NCBI GenBank assembly: GCA_002421565.1
Contig: DIKC01000096.1
Span: 383-12,437, forward strand
Direction of reading: 5' to 3'
Length of the DNA stretch: 12,055 nucleotides
Source: Desulfobulbaceae bacterium UBA5628
GTDB taxonomy: Bacteria > Desulfobacterota > Desulfobulbia > Desulfobulbales > Desulfurivibrionaceae
Shown: positions 1-6,195 of the stretch, piece after piece
How the letters are laid out: each line of letters begins with the position of its first letter
Position numbering within the stretch: position 1 is the first letter of the stretch
Notes under the pieces: generated by a model
Told to the model about the DNA's origin: nothing
Seen by the model: only the letters and a program-made list of their open reading frames with translations
The model's database searches: none
Made by a program: the position numbers and the translations under genes

Positions 1-24
1 TTTGGTGAATTTCATTTCAGCCAT
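1..24 (-). CDS. 5' end of a gene cut by the window edge, possibly a TusA/YeeD-like sulfur carrier
   Basis: Only the first eight codons are present, reading MAEMKFTK on the minus strand from an ATG at 22-24. A strong Shine-Dalgarno AGGAGG (plus strand 35-40) lies 10 bases upstream of this ATG, which is what makes it a credible start. A nearer ATG at 32-34 is followed at once by a stop and is excluded. A second in-frame ATG lies at 13-15. The gene lies 71 bases downstream of the YeeE/YedE transporter on the same strand, so the two are probably cotranscribed. In E. coli and many other bacteria YeeE is paired with a TusA-family protein (YeeD/TsuB), so a TusA-like product is the best guess. Nothing in the eight residues proves it. 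Translation start is fairly certain; the identity is inferred only from context. Confidence 0.55.
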
Positions 25-95
25 TTTCTTACATCCTCCTGATCATGTGATACGTTAATAAAAGGCCTTATTAAAGCGCCTGCTTTTATTATACC

Positions 96-1538
96 CTAAA
101 AGGCCGCCATTTCCTTAGCCATTTTTCGGTCGGTCCACCAATTGAAGAACTTTACTCCAAAGAACGCGCCGGTAACCATCCCGAGCCCGAACAACCAGCC
201 GCCTGGATTGCCGCCCGCCGCCCCGATGAAAAAGGCGCCGATATTGCAACCCAGGCCGGGCCGGGAACCGATCCCCATCAACAGCCCGCCACCAAGCCCC
301 CAAACGATCAATTCGCCGGAAGGAATCTTGAATTTAAACTCTCCCTGCACCAGGGAGAGGATCATGGCCCCGAAGATGATCCCGATCGACATCCAGAGAG
401 CCGGGTTCCGCCATAGCTCCGGCAGGCCGTTGATAACGCCAAAAAATACGCTATCACGAACATTTATCCCTACTTTTTCCATGACCCAGCCGGCGAACTG
501 CGCCTCCTGGGTGGTGATGTACCAGTAACCCGGATCAAAGACCTTACCGAAGGTGCCGACATCGCCGGTATGGCCGAGCCGAATAAGCAGTTCGCCGAAA
601 TTTTCGATCCCGAATTTATTCTGCATCCCCTTCATGACGAAGATATGGAGCCCGGCAGTGATACCGATCAGTACTCCCATCAAGGTGGTTCGCTTGGAAG
701 CGGTGATCATCGCCCACAGACCGTCAAAATGCACCCCCAAACCGCTAACCGGCAAGGCAGCGCCGGGGTTTTTCTTGTTTTCCCGTTCACGTTTTTTAAT
801 GAACCCTTTTCGCATATAAGCGGCGTAAATCACCACCATCAAAAGCAAAGCCGGGATGATCGCATTGACCAGCATGTCGCCGACAAAATATTTGCTCACC
901 CCGGGCAGCGAGGCAAAGGGCTCCAAGTCGGAGAGCTGAAAGCCGTGCAGATCGAAGATATAACCGGTCATGAAATAGTCAAACCAGCTATTGACCTTAT
1001 CCTGCGGCAGCCAGGCGGCCTTGGACGCGGCCGAATCGATCCAGGACTGGGGCACCATTTTGGTGAATGGTCCGCCAGCGATGACGAAAATCGCCTGGCC
1101 GAAGGATATCCCCATAATCGATAAAATCGAGGTGCCGTTACCTTCACCGATCTTGTACAGCGATCCGGAGGCGCACCCCCCGGCCAGCACCATCCCCACC
1201 CCAAAGATGCATCCGGAGATCAGGGTGTGCCAGCCGGACGGAGCGGCGTGAAAGGTACTCATCCCGGTGGCCATCAGCAGGGCCTGAATAAAGCTGAAAA
1301 AGATCAGAGCCACCAGAATCCCCACCGCCATTCGCGGCACCCCGGCCGCGAACAGATCCCGCGAGGCCGAGGCAAAACAAAACCGGCCGTACTGCAACAT
1401 CATTCCATAGGCGATCCCGAACCAGATGTACACGTTGATATACATGTAATACTGATGAGCCCCGGCATACAAGAGCGAAATCAGCAGCATGGCGCCGATC
1501 ACGAGGTATGCCTTCAACGCGTTCTTTTTCTCTTCCAT
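96..1538 (-). CDS. YeeE/YedE-family sulfur-compound transporter (TsuA-like)
   Basis: Predicted inner-membrane transporter of 480 residues in the YeeE/YedE (sulf_transp) family, which takes up thiosulfate or a related sulfur compound. I see about ten or more hydrophobic segments and three glycine-rich cysteine motifs: GRFCFAS (Cys54), GGCASGSLYKIGEGN (Cys122) and GLGCNIGAF (Cys431). They match the conserved pore cysteines that pass thiosulfate in characterised TsuA proteins. A charged cytoplasmic-type loop near residues 243-258 separates the halves. The frame stays open far upstream, but the ATG at 1538 is chosen because GGGGGAGGAAG sits immediately before it and the protein then begins MEEKKN before the first helix. 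At 480 residues it is longer than the E. coli homologue, with extra sequence around 160-215 and 305-365. Substrate (thiosulfate, sulfide/polysulfide or selenium species) cannot be told from sequence. A promoter about 140 bases upstream and a structured leader suggest independent regulation. Confidence 0.9.
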   Translation of the reverse strand: MEEKKNALKAYLVIGAMLLISLLYAGAHQYYMYINVYIWFGIAYGMMLQYGRFCFASASRDLFAAGVPRMAVGILVALIFFSFIQALLMATGMSTFHAAPSGWHTLISGCIFGVGMVLAGGCASGSLYKIGEGNGTSILSIMGISFGQAIFVIAGGPFTKMVPQSWIDSAASKAAWLPQDKVNSWFDYFMTGYIFDLHGFQLSDLEPFASLPGVSKYFVGDMLVNAIIPALLLMVVIYAAYMRKGFIKKRERENKKNPGAALPVSGLGVHFDGLWAMITASKRTTLMGVLIGITAGLHIFVMKGMQNKFGIENFGELLIRLGHTGDVGTFGKVFDPGYWYITTQEAQFAGWVMEKVGINVRDSVFFGVINGLPELWRNPALWMSIGIIFGAMILSLVQGEFKFKIPSGELIVWGLGGGLLMGIGSRPGLGCNIGAFFIGAAGGNPGGWLFGLGMVTGAFFGVKFFNWWTDRKMAKEMAAF

Positions 1539-1591
1539 TCTTCCTCCCCCGAGTTGAATTTTAAAAGCTTGAAAAACCTCCGACACTTTTC

Positions 1592-1620
1592 CGCCGTACC
1601 CCCAGGCACGGCGTTTTTTA
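1592..1620. other. Hairpin with plus-strand T-tract in the yeeE leader
   Basis: CGCCGT (1592-1597) pairs with ACGGCG (1608-1613) across a 10-base loop, and on the plus strand six T residues follow at 1614-1619. Read on the plus strand it looks like a rho-independent terminator, but no plus-strand gene lies upstream. Read on the minus strand it is a hairpin inside the 5' untranslated leader of the YeeE-like gene, preceded by an A-rich run and followed by GGAAAAGTGTCGGAGG. It may be a leader regulatory structure, a terminator of antisense transcription, or chance. The complementarity is visible directly; the role is unknown. Confidence 0.45.
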
Positions 1621-1650
1621 TTAGGAATAGAATCTGAACCAGAATTCATA

Positions 1651-1666
1651 ATGCGAAAATTCGCAT
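1651..1666. promoter_or_regulatory. 16-bp palindrome near the predicted yeeE transcription start
   Basis: ATGCGAA (1651-1657) and TTCGCAT (1660-1666) are perfect inverted 7-base arms separated by two bases. With transcription predicted to begin near 1670, the element covers about +5 to +20. That position suits a repressor operator, and in RNA it would form a 5' hairpin. No transcription factor can be named from the sequence. Confidence 0.5.
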
Positions 1667-1676
1667 GGATTAAAAT

Positions 1677-1705
1677 CCTATAAAGGGTTGCCGGACGGAT
1701 GTCAA
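1677..1705 (-). promoter_or_regulatory. Sigma70-type promoter for the YeeE-like gene
   Basis: On the minus strand a perfect -35 hexamer TTGACA (1700-1705) is followed after 17 bases by TATAGG (1677-1682). This predicts a transcript starting near 1670 and a leader of about 130 nucleotides before the ATG at 1538. The site lies just after the end of the upstream glycosyltransferase gene, so the transporter need not be cotranscribed with it. Confidence 0.65.
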
Positions 1706-1708
1706 GCG

Positions 1709-1734
1709 CAAAAAGAACCCGCGCCAACGGCGGC
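1709..1734 (-). terminator. Possible weak rho-independent terminator after the glycosyltransferase gene
   Basis: On the minus strand CGCC-GTT-GGCG forms a short 4-bp stem (plus-strand arms 1722-1725 and 1729-1732), which can be lengthened by one pair past a bulge. GGGTTCTTTTT follows. It sits about 45 bases past the glycosyltransferase stop and just before the -35 of the next promoter, a sensible place for a terminator. The stem is short, so confidence is low. Confidence 0.3.
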
Positions 1735-1775
1735 ATCCACCCACAAAAACTTGCGAGGCCGCTGTTTGCCCCAAA

Positions 1776-3506
1776 TCATGGTTGGAGGAGTTCCGGGCCA
1801 TGATGAACGACCACAAAGGTCTGGTGGAGAAAAACCTCGCTGTTGCCGGCAAACTCTTTTTTAAACGGCAAAGCGGCCAGTTCCGCCGCCATTGCCGGCG
1901 GCAATTCCGGCCGGGTCGCGCTGCTGATCACCACCATCGTCCGGGGCGAGACAGCCTCAGCCGCCTGCCGGTAAAAGGCCGGGGTGGGGAATTCCCAGGT
2001 GAAGCGAAGGGGAGAAATATCAACTCCTTCCGGCCGCTTTCCAGTAACTGCATGAGGGTGATAAAGTAATTGCTTGCGGGTAAAAATATCAAGCAGGGGC
2101 AGCGCCACCCGCCCATCCAGCACCGGCTCGGCGGCGGGAACGATAATGACCGCGGCCCGATCGACGGCCAGGCGATCCAGATAGGCCCCGGCTGCCCGCA
2201 GGTTGCTCTCCCCCATGCTTTGCAGAAAGGGCCGAAAAGCGCCCCAGGCCAAGAGCAGGGAGGGAACCACCACCGCCAGCACCAGATGACGGCGAACCCG
2301 GCGATCACTGATCCCCTGCAACCCGTAAGCGGCCAACAGCGCGATCAGGGGAAAAAGGGGCAGGGTGTAACGAATGCGGCGGATTCCCAGCAAGCCCAGA
2401 AGCAGAATCAGCAAAAAAGCAAGGGCCAACCAGCGCCAATCCCGCCGCCGCCAAGCCCGAAAGGCGGAGTAAAGCAGGGCCGCGGTGATCAGGGGATGGG
2501 TCTGGAAAAGAAAGGTGGAAATCAGGCTTTCCCCCCAGCGTTGCAAACCCGGCCGCTGATAGCCGACCAGCAGTTCCATCTGGGCGGCCATTACCTCCCA
2601 ATGACTGAACAGCCAGGGGATGAGCAGGAGCAGGGCGATAATCCCGATCCACAGCGCCCGGCCCAGCACCGGCCGACCCTGCTGCAACCGCCAGCCATTG
2701 CCGGCCGCTTGGGCAAAAGCCAGCAGCAACAGCGGCCCCAGACCGGCCAGAAGCAGCAGCCAGACGGAATATTTGACCAGCACTGCCGTCGCCAGGCTCG
2801 CCGCCGCCAACAAAATCCGCCAACCGCCGCCCCGGCTCAGAGCGCGATACCAGGTAACCATCGCCAGCAGCAGCATGGTCATGGTTCCGACATCCACCAG
2901 CAGCAACGGCACCTGACTGTAAAGAAAGGGAAAGCCGAGCAACAGGCAGCCAGCTGTCAGACCGGTTTCCTCGTCCCAGAGGTCGCGGCCGAGAAGCGCG
3001 ACCAGGTAAACGCTCAAGGCGAAAAAGGCGGCGTTGGCCAGTTGCGCTACCAGGCGGACTTCTCCGAACAGGCTGAAAAGGAGGCCGTAACAGAAGGGGA
3101 TCAGGGGCAGATCGGTCCAGGCGAAAATCTCGCGCCCCCATTCCCGCAAAAACCAGGCCACTCCCTGCTCCTTGAGGAATTTGGCCTGGATGAAATAGCG
3201 GGAGGCGTCCACGATCACCTCCGGCACCTCGACAAAGAGAAGGCTGCCGACAAAGGCGGCCAGGGCCGGAACCAGAGGATGACGGATGGACGGCAGGGAG
3301 GAACGGGCCAGCAGCCACAGCAGCGGCGACAAGAGGGCCAGGATCAGCCACAGGCGGCCGGGGGTGGCGGCCTCAAAAACCCAGGCCCAACTGGTCAGCC
3401 GGTTGTCGTCCAGTTCCCGGCCCAGGTAGAGAACCAGCGGGATCAACAGGGTAAGAAAGAGCAACCCCAGGTGGGTTTTTTCCTGTTCAAGATCAATTTT
3501 TTTCAT
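1776..3506 (-). CDS. GT-C fold glycosyltransferase family 39 / PMT-ArnT-like membrane protein
   Basis: A 576-residue polytopic membrane protein resembling the dolichyl-phosphate-mannose or ArnT-type (GT39/PMT_2) glycosyltransferases. These move a sugar from a polyprenyl-phosphate donor to lipid, protein or glycan on the periplasmic face. After a first membrane segment (about 14-28) comes the typical first external loop, with Asp100 in the motif VDASRYFIQAKFL, and then WTDLPLIPFCYGLLFSLFGEV (131-150), as in PMT_2 domains. Roughly ten further hydrophobic helices rich in Leu, Ala and Trp follow, then a soluble C-terminal part from about residue 430. The ATG at 3506 is chosen because AGGA lies six bases before it; a TTG 36 bases further upstream has no such support. 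No sugar-nucleotide or polyprenyl-transfer gene lies beside it, so donor and acceptor are unknown. Family assignment is good; specificity is not determinable. Confidence 0.82.
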   Translation of the reverse strand: MKKIDLEQEKTHLGLLFLTLLIPLVLYLGRELDDNRLTSWAWVFEAATPGRLWLILALLSPLLWLLARSSLPSIRHPLVPALAAFVGSLLFVEVPEVIVDASRYFIQAKFLKEQGVAWFLREWGREIFAWTDLPLIPFCYGLLFSLFGEVRLVAQLANAAFFALSVYLVALLGRDLWDEETGLTAGCLLLGFPFLYSQVPLLLVDVGTMTMLLLAMVTWYRALSRGGGWRILLAAASLATAVLVKYSVWLLLLAGLGPLLLLAFAQAAGNGWRLQQGRPVLGRALWIGIIALLLLIPWLFSHWEVMAAQMELLVGYQRPGLQRWGESLISTFLFQTHPLITAALLYSAFRAWRRRDWRWLALAFLLILLLGLLGIRRIRYTLPLFPLIALLAAYGLQGISDRRVRRHLVLAVVVPSLLLAWGAFRPFLQSMGESNLRAAGAYLDRLAVDRAAVIIVPAAEPVLDGRVALPLLDIFTRKQLLYHPHAVTGKRPEGVDISPLRFTWEFPTPAFYRQAAEAVSPRTMVVISSATRPELPPAMAAELAALPFKKEFAGNSEVFLHQTFVVVHHGPELLQP

Positions 3507-3535
3507 GATTGATCCTGTTTTTCGCGCAATCGAGT

Positions 3536-3564
3536 TTGACAAGCGGCACCGCCGGAAAGATAAT
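3536..3564 (+). promoter_or_regulatory. Near-consensus sigma70 promoter for the HMA protein gene
   Basis: TTGACA (3536-3541), a 17-base spacer and GATAAT (3559-3564) match the sigma70 consensus at 11 of 12 positions. Transcription would begin near 3571, about 42 bases before the ATG. It is the strongest promoter seen in the window. It lies in the gap shared with the divergent glycosyltransferase gene, whose own promoter I could not identify. Confidence 0.7.
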
Positions 3565-3612
3565 GGAACAACTTATCGGCTGAAACCGAGAAATATTGAC
3601 CGGGAGGCAGGC

Positions 3613-3846
3613 ATGGGCGCCCAAGAGGCCCGACTTAAGCTGCAGGTGGAAGGCATCGTCTGCACCGGCTGCGCCGCGGATATGGAAACCGTCCTTGGCG
3701 ACGTTGACGGCATTTTCGAGGTTGCGGTCAGCTACGCCGACGGCACGGTGGCCGTGGTTTACGATCCGGAGGAGATCGACCAGGAGACGATCATCGCCAA
3801 GATCAACGGTTTCGGGATGAAGACCCGCTTGGCCGACCGCCCCTGA
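3613..3846 (+). CDS. Small heavy-metal-associated (HMA) domain protein, CopZ/MerP-like
   Basis: A 77-residue single-domain protein with the ferredoxin-like HMA fold pattern. Strand 1 (LKLQVEG) leads into the metal-binding loop GIVCTGCAADME with Cys17 and Cys20, then a helix, a beta segment (IFEVAVSYADGTVAVVYDPEEI), and a final helix ending INGFGMKT. The family carries Cu(I), Hg(II) or other soft metals to partner proteins through the CxxC pair. The usual GMxCxxC is here GIVCTGC, so the Met before the motif is replaced. The ATG at 3613 is chosen because GGGAGG lies just upstream and the HMA domain begins within ten residues. No metal ATPase or regulator lies beside it. It is transcribed alone, divergent from the glycosyltransferase and convergent with the FAD enzyme. 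The metal is unknown, and persulfide binding by the two thiols is equally untested. Confidence 0.85.
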   Translation: MGAQEARLKLQVEGIVCTGCAADMETVLGDVDGIFEVAVSYADGTVAVVYDPEEIDQETIIAKINGFGMKTRLADRP

Positions 3847-3863
3847 GCCGCCGGGCCGGACTC

Positions 3864-3887
3864 CCTGCCTGCCTGCCTGCCTGCCTG
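3864..3887. repeat. (CCTG)6 tetranucleotide microsatellite between convergent genes
   Basis: Six perfect tandem copies of CCTG (CAGG on the other strand) occupy almost the whole gap between the stop of the HMA gene and the stop of the FAD oxidoreductase gene. A further TGCCTGCC at 3893-3900 lies inside the last codons of the oxidoreductase. Perfect tetranucleotide tracts of this length are uncommon in bacterial chromosomes and prone to slippage. Here they lie outside both reading frames, so classical phase variation is not expected. No rho-independent terminator is seen in this gap. Confidence 0.9.
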
Positions 3888-3889
3888 GT

Positions 3890-5500
3890 TCATGCCTGCC
3901 GGGCATCCTTCTCCGCCCCGGCTTCATGGTATTCCTCTTCGCTGTTCACCGCCCAGATCGCGCTTTTGTCCCGGCTGCCGGTGCGCGCCGCCGCCACCGC
4001 CGCCATGGCGGTCAGCATCGAATGATCCATGTTGTTGTAGCGATGCATGCCGTTGCGGCCGATCAGGAAAAGATTTTCCAGGCTGTCGCTGTAAGCGCGA
4101 ATCCGGGCGAAACGGTGGTAGGCCCCGAAATAGGCCGGATAGGCCTTGGGTTGCCGGATCACCACCCCGTCCAGCACCGCCGCCGGATCGATGAAGCCGA
4201 GCCGGGCCAATTCCTCGGCCCCCAGTCGGCGCAGGGCCTGATCGTCCATCCGCCACAGATCGTCGCCTTCGTTACAAAAATACTCCAATCCCAGCCAGAC
4301 CGTATTCGGATCCCGCACCAGATAGGGACTCCAGTTGTTGAACACCTGCAAACGGCCCAGACGGACATCCTCTTCCTGGATATAGATCCAATTGTCCGGA
4401 ATCGTCGTAGCCCCCGGCTCCGGGCCAGGCCCGGTCCCTTTTGCCAAGCGCAGATTCCGCACCAGCAGACCGACGGTGATGAAATCGCGATAAGCCAGAC
4501 CGGCGGCGATCTCCCGCACCTCGGCCGGGGCCTGGTCAAGGGCGGCGATCAGCTCCCGCACCGGCATCGAGGAAAAGACAAAATCCGCCTCCCACTCCCG
4601 TTCCCGGCCGTTGGCCTGGTCGCGGGCCACCACCCTGGTCAGCCGCCGGCCCTCGCTCTTTAGTCCCACCACCTGCTGTCCCTGGATAATCTCTCCCTCT
4701 TGCTCCCGCACCCGCCGGGCCACCTCCTCCCAGAGCTGGCCGGGGCCGAATTTGGGATAAAGGAAGCGCTTGATCAGGCTGGTTTCGGTGTTTTTCTGGG
4801 CCACCGAATGATCGCGGGCCACCAAGGAGCGGAGGGCATGGCGCAGGACTCCGGCCACCGACATACCCTTGATCCGCTGCGCCCCCCATTCGGCCGGAAT
4901 CCGGTCGCAGGGCACCCCCCAGACCTTTTCGGTGTAATCCTTGAAAAACGTCCGGTAGAGGCGGCGGCCGAAGCGATTGATGAAAAAATCCTCCAGGCTC
5001 TTCACCTCGGCAATGGGCCGCAGCCTGGCCTTGAGATAGCTGGCCCCGATCAGCAGCAGGCGGCCGAAACCCAGGTCAACGGCGGTGCGCCAGCCCAAAC
5101 TGAGGGGATAATTGAAAAATTTGCGCTGGTGGAGAATCCGGGAGAGGCGGGAACGGATCAGCAACACCCGGTCCTGCCGGTCGGGATCAGGGCCGCCGGG
5201 GGCCAGCAGCCCGCCGAGATCGCGGCCCAAGCGGCGGTCATCGGCGGCCGGCGCTCCCTGCAAAGGAAGAATCTCCTGCCACCAGGTCAGCACCGCCGCC
5301 GACTTGGAAAAAAAGCGATGCCCGCCGATGTCGATCCGGTTGCCCCGGTAAAGGGCGGTGCGGGAAATGCCGCCGATCTCGGAAGTGGCCTCCAGCACCA
5401 CCGGTTTGATGTCGGTGGTGCGGAGCAATTCCAGGGCGGCGGTAAGGCCGGCGGGGCCGGCCCCGATGATGATGGCGGTACGCTGTTCGCCGCTCGGCAC
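3890..5500 (-). CDS. FAD-dependent NAD(P)-binding oxidoreductase (amine-oxidase/UDP-galactopyranose-mutase-like)
   Basis: A 536-residue soluble flavoprotein. The N-terminus has the Rossmann dinucleotide motif GAGPAG (13-18), an acidic strand end (Glu37), then EIGGISRT and [11 protein letters not shown], as in protoporphyrinogen oxidase, amine oxidase and UDP-galactopyranose mutase relatives. The C-terminal FAD-binding motif [21 protein letters not shown] (about 479-499) is typical of a bacterial subfamily often found near glycosyltransferase and cell-envelope genes. The substrate is unknown. The GTG start immediately follows the TAA of the rhodanese gene with no spacing and no good Shine-Dalgarno, so translation is probably coupled to that gene. 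No other start lies upstream of the Rossmann motif. The last residues ARQA are encoded by sequence resembling the adjacent CCTG repeat. Cotranscription with a periplasmic rhodanese is unusual for this family as I know it. Fold assignment is firm, reaction is not. Confidence 0.85.
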   Translation of the reverse strand: MPSGEQRTAIIIGAGPAGLTAALELLRTTDIKPVVLEATSEIGGISRTALYRGNRIDIGGHRFFSKSAAVLTWWQEILPLQGAPAADDRRLGRDLGGLLAPGGPDPDRQDRVLLIRSRLSRILHQRKFFNYPLSLGWRTAVDLGFGRLLLIGASYLKARLRPIAEVKSLEDFFINRFGRRLYRTFFKDYTEKVWGVPCDRIPAEWGAQRIKGMSVAGVLRHALRSLVARDHSVAQKNTETSLIKRFLYPKFGPGQLWEEVARRVREQEGEIIQGQQVVGLKSEGRRLTRVVARDQANGREREWEADFVFSSMPVRELIAALDQAPAEVREIAAGLAYRDFITVGLLVRNLRLAKGTGPGPEPGATTIPDNWIYIQEEDVRLGRLQVFNNWSPYLVRDPNTVWLGLEYFCNEGDDLWRMDDQALRRLGAEELARLGFIDPAAVLDGVVIRQPKAYPAYFGAYHRFARIRAYSDSLENLFLIGRNGMHRYNNMDHSMLTAMAAVAAARTGSRDKSAIWAVNSEEEYHEAGAEKDARQA

Positions 5501-6004
5501 TTATTTGGCCAGGGGGAATTTCTTGGCCCCGGCATTCTGAATCGCGTTCTGCATATTCTGGCCGCCGTGATAGCCGGGAATCCAAGCGGCATAACCAAAG
5601 GACATGGTGTAAACGTCATAGCCCAAGGCGCGCAGGGCAACCACCGGCAAATTCTGGGTCTGGCCGGTGACGCAGGCCAGGATCACCTTCTTGTTTTTGG
5701 GCAGCTTGGCCAGATTCTCCGAGCTCAAAATATTCTGAACCGAGATCTGGAGGGAGCCGGGAATATGGCCCTGGGCGTATTCGGCCGGATTAGGACGCAC
5801 GTCAACCACCACGAAATCGGTTTTTTTCTGCTGAACCCAGGCGTGGACCTCATCGGCCTTTACCTGCCAAAAGCCCTGGGAAGGGGCGGCGGCCAGCACC
5901 TCGTTCAGCTTGGCAAGCGGTACCTGCTGGGCCAAGGCCGGGGAAACCAGGACAAAAAGGCTCATGAAAAATGCCGCAACCACGAGATTTGTCATCTTTT
6001 TCAT
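5501..6004 (-). CDS. Periplasmic rhodanese-like sulfurtransferase
   Basis: A 167-residue secreted single-domain rhodanese. The N-terminus is a clear Sec signal peptide: MKKM, a hydrophobic core, and SPALA with likely cleavage after Ala25. The domain has the features VVVDVRPNPAEYAQGHIPGS (about 65-84) and the active-site loop ACVTGQTQ with Cys111, the residue expected to carry the persulfide, followed by LRALGYDVYTMSFGYAAW. Rhodaneses transfer sulfane sulfur from donors such as thiosulfate or polysulfide to acceptors. The loop CVTGQT lacks the arginines of the classical CRxGxR loop, so substrate preference may differ. The ATG at 6004 is chosen over one 15 bases upstream because GGAGG precedes it by eight bases and the signal peptide then starts properly with MKK. 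It heads a two-gene unit with the FAD oxidoreductase and has its own promoter. Confidence 0.9.
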   Translation of the reverse strand: MKKMTNLVVAAFFMSLFVLVSPALAQQVPLAKLNEVLAAAPSQGFWQVKADEVHAWVQQKKTDFVVVDVRPNPAEYAQGHIPGSLQISVQNILSSENLAKLPKNKKVILACVTGQTQNLPVVALRALGYDVYTMSFGYAAWIPGYHGGQNMQNAIQNAGAKKFPLAK

Positions 6005-6073
6005 CGTCACATCCTCCATTGGAAATATGCAAAAACCTTAAAATTCAAGCTGCCCAATGCAGTTGATTTTTCA

Positions 6074-6085
6074 ATTTACGTAAAT
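6074..6085. promoter_or_regulatory. 12-bp perfect palindrome just downstream of the rhodanese promoter -10
   Basis: ATTTACGTAAAT is fully self-complementary and covers about +1 to +13 of the predicted rhodanese transcript. The location resembles a repressor operator. No regulator can be named from sequence alone, and an AT-rich 12-mer palindrome can occur by chance. Confidence 0.4.
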
Positions 6086-6088
6086 AAC

Positions 6089-6117
6089 ATGGTAGCCAAT
6101 CCCGCCGGGGGTGTCAA
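6089..6117 (-). promoter_or_regulatory. Sigma70-type promoter for the rhodanese / FAD-oxidoreductase unit
   Basis: On the minus strand TTGACA (6112-6117) is separated by 17 bases from TACCAT (6089-6094), predicting a start near 6082 and a leader of about 80 nucleotides. The -35 is perfect and the spacing ideal. It lies in the gap after the HD-GYP gene, so the rhodanese unit can be expressed separately from the operon upstream. Confidence 0.65.
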
Positions 6118-6145
6118 GTTGATCCGAAGGGCCGCCGTTTTTCTT

Positions 6146-6163
6146 TTATACCACATTGTATAA
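6146..6163. promoter_or_regulatory. Inverted repeat TTATAC-N6-GTATAA upstream of the rhodanese promoter
   Basis: Two 6-base arms (6146-6151 and 6158-6163) separated by six bases lie about 29 bp upstream of the rhodanese -35, a distance suited to an activator or upstream operator. Arms are AT-rich and short, so this is only a candidate. Confidence 0.35.
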
Positions 6164-6195
6164 CTTGCGCCGGGCCTGCTCCAGATGCATGCGAC

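Noticed and set aside
25..95. AT-rich partial palindromes around 52-90, including AAAGC-N4-GCTTT
   Set aside because: The stems are only about five AT-rich pairs without a T-tract in a consistent direction, so neither a terminator nor an operator can be supported.
1539..1736. N-terminal extension of the YeeE-like protein by 66 residues
   Set aside because: The extension reads through the promoter, palindrome and leader, has no ribosome-binding site, and is unlike the family N-terminus; the ATG at 1538 has a strong Shine-Dalgarno.
2070..3512. Long plus-strand open frame of about 480 codons, rich in Gln, Gly and Pro
   Set aside because: It lies opposite the membrane glycosyltransferase gene, has low-complexity composition typical of an antisense frame in GC-rich DNA, shows no domain, and lacks a convincing start.
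4700..6163. Long plus-strand open frame opposite the FAD enzyme and rhodanese genes
   Set aside because: It runs antisense to two clearly recognisable genes, crosses their boundary and the rhodanese promoter, and shows no domain of its own.
6118..6195. Possible terminator after the HD-GYP gene (GGCCGCCG followed by T-rich sequence on the plus strand)
   Set aside because: No self-complementary stem precedes the T-rich run, and on the transcribed minus strand there is no T-tract.
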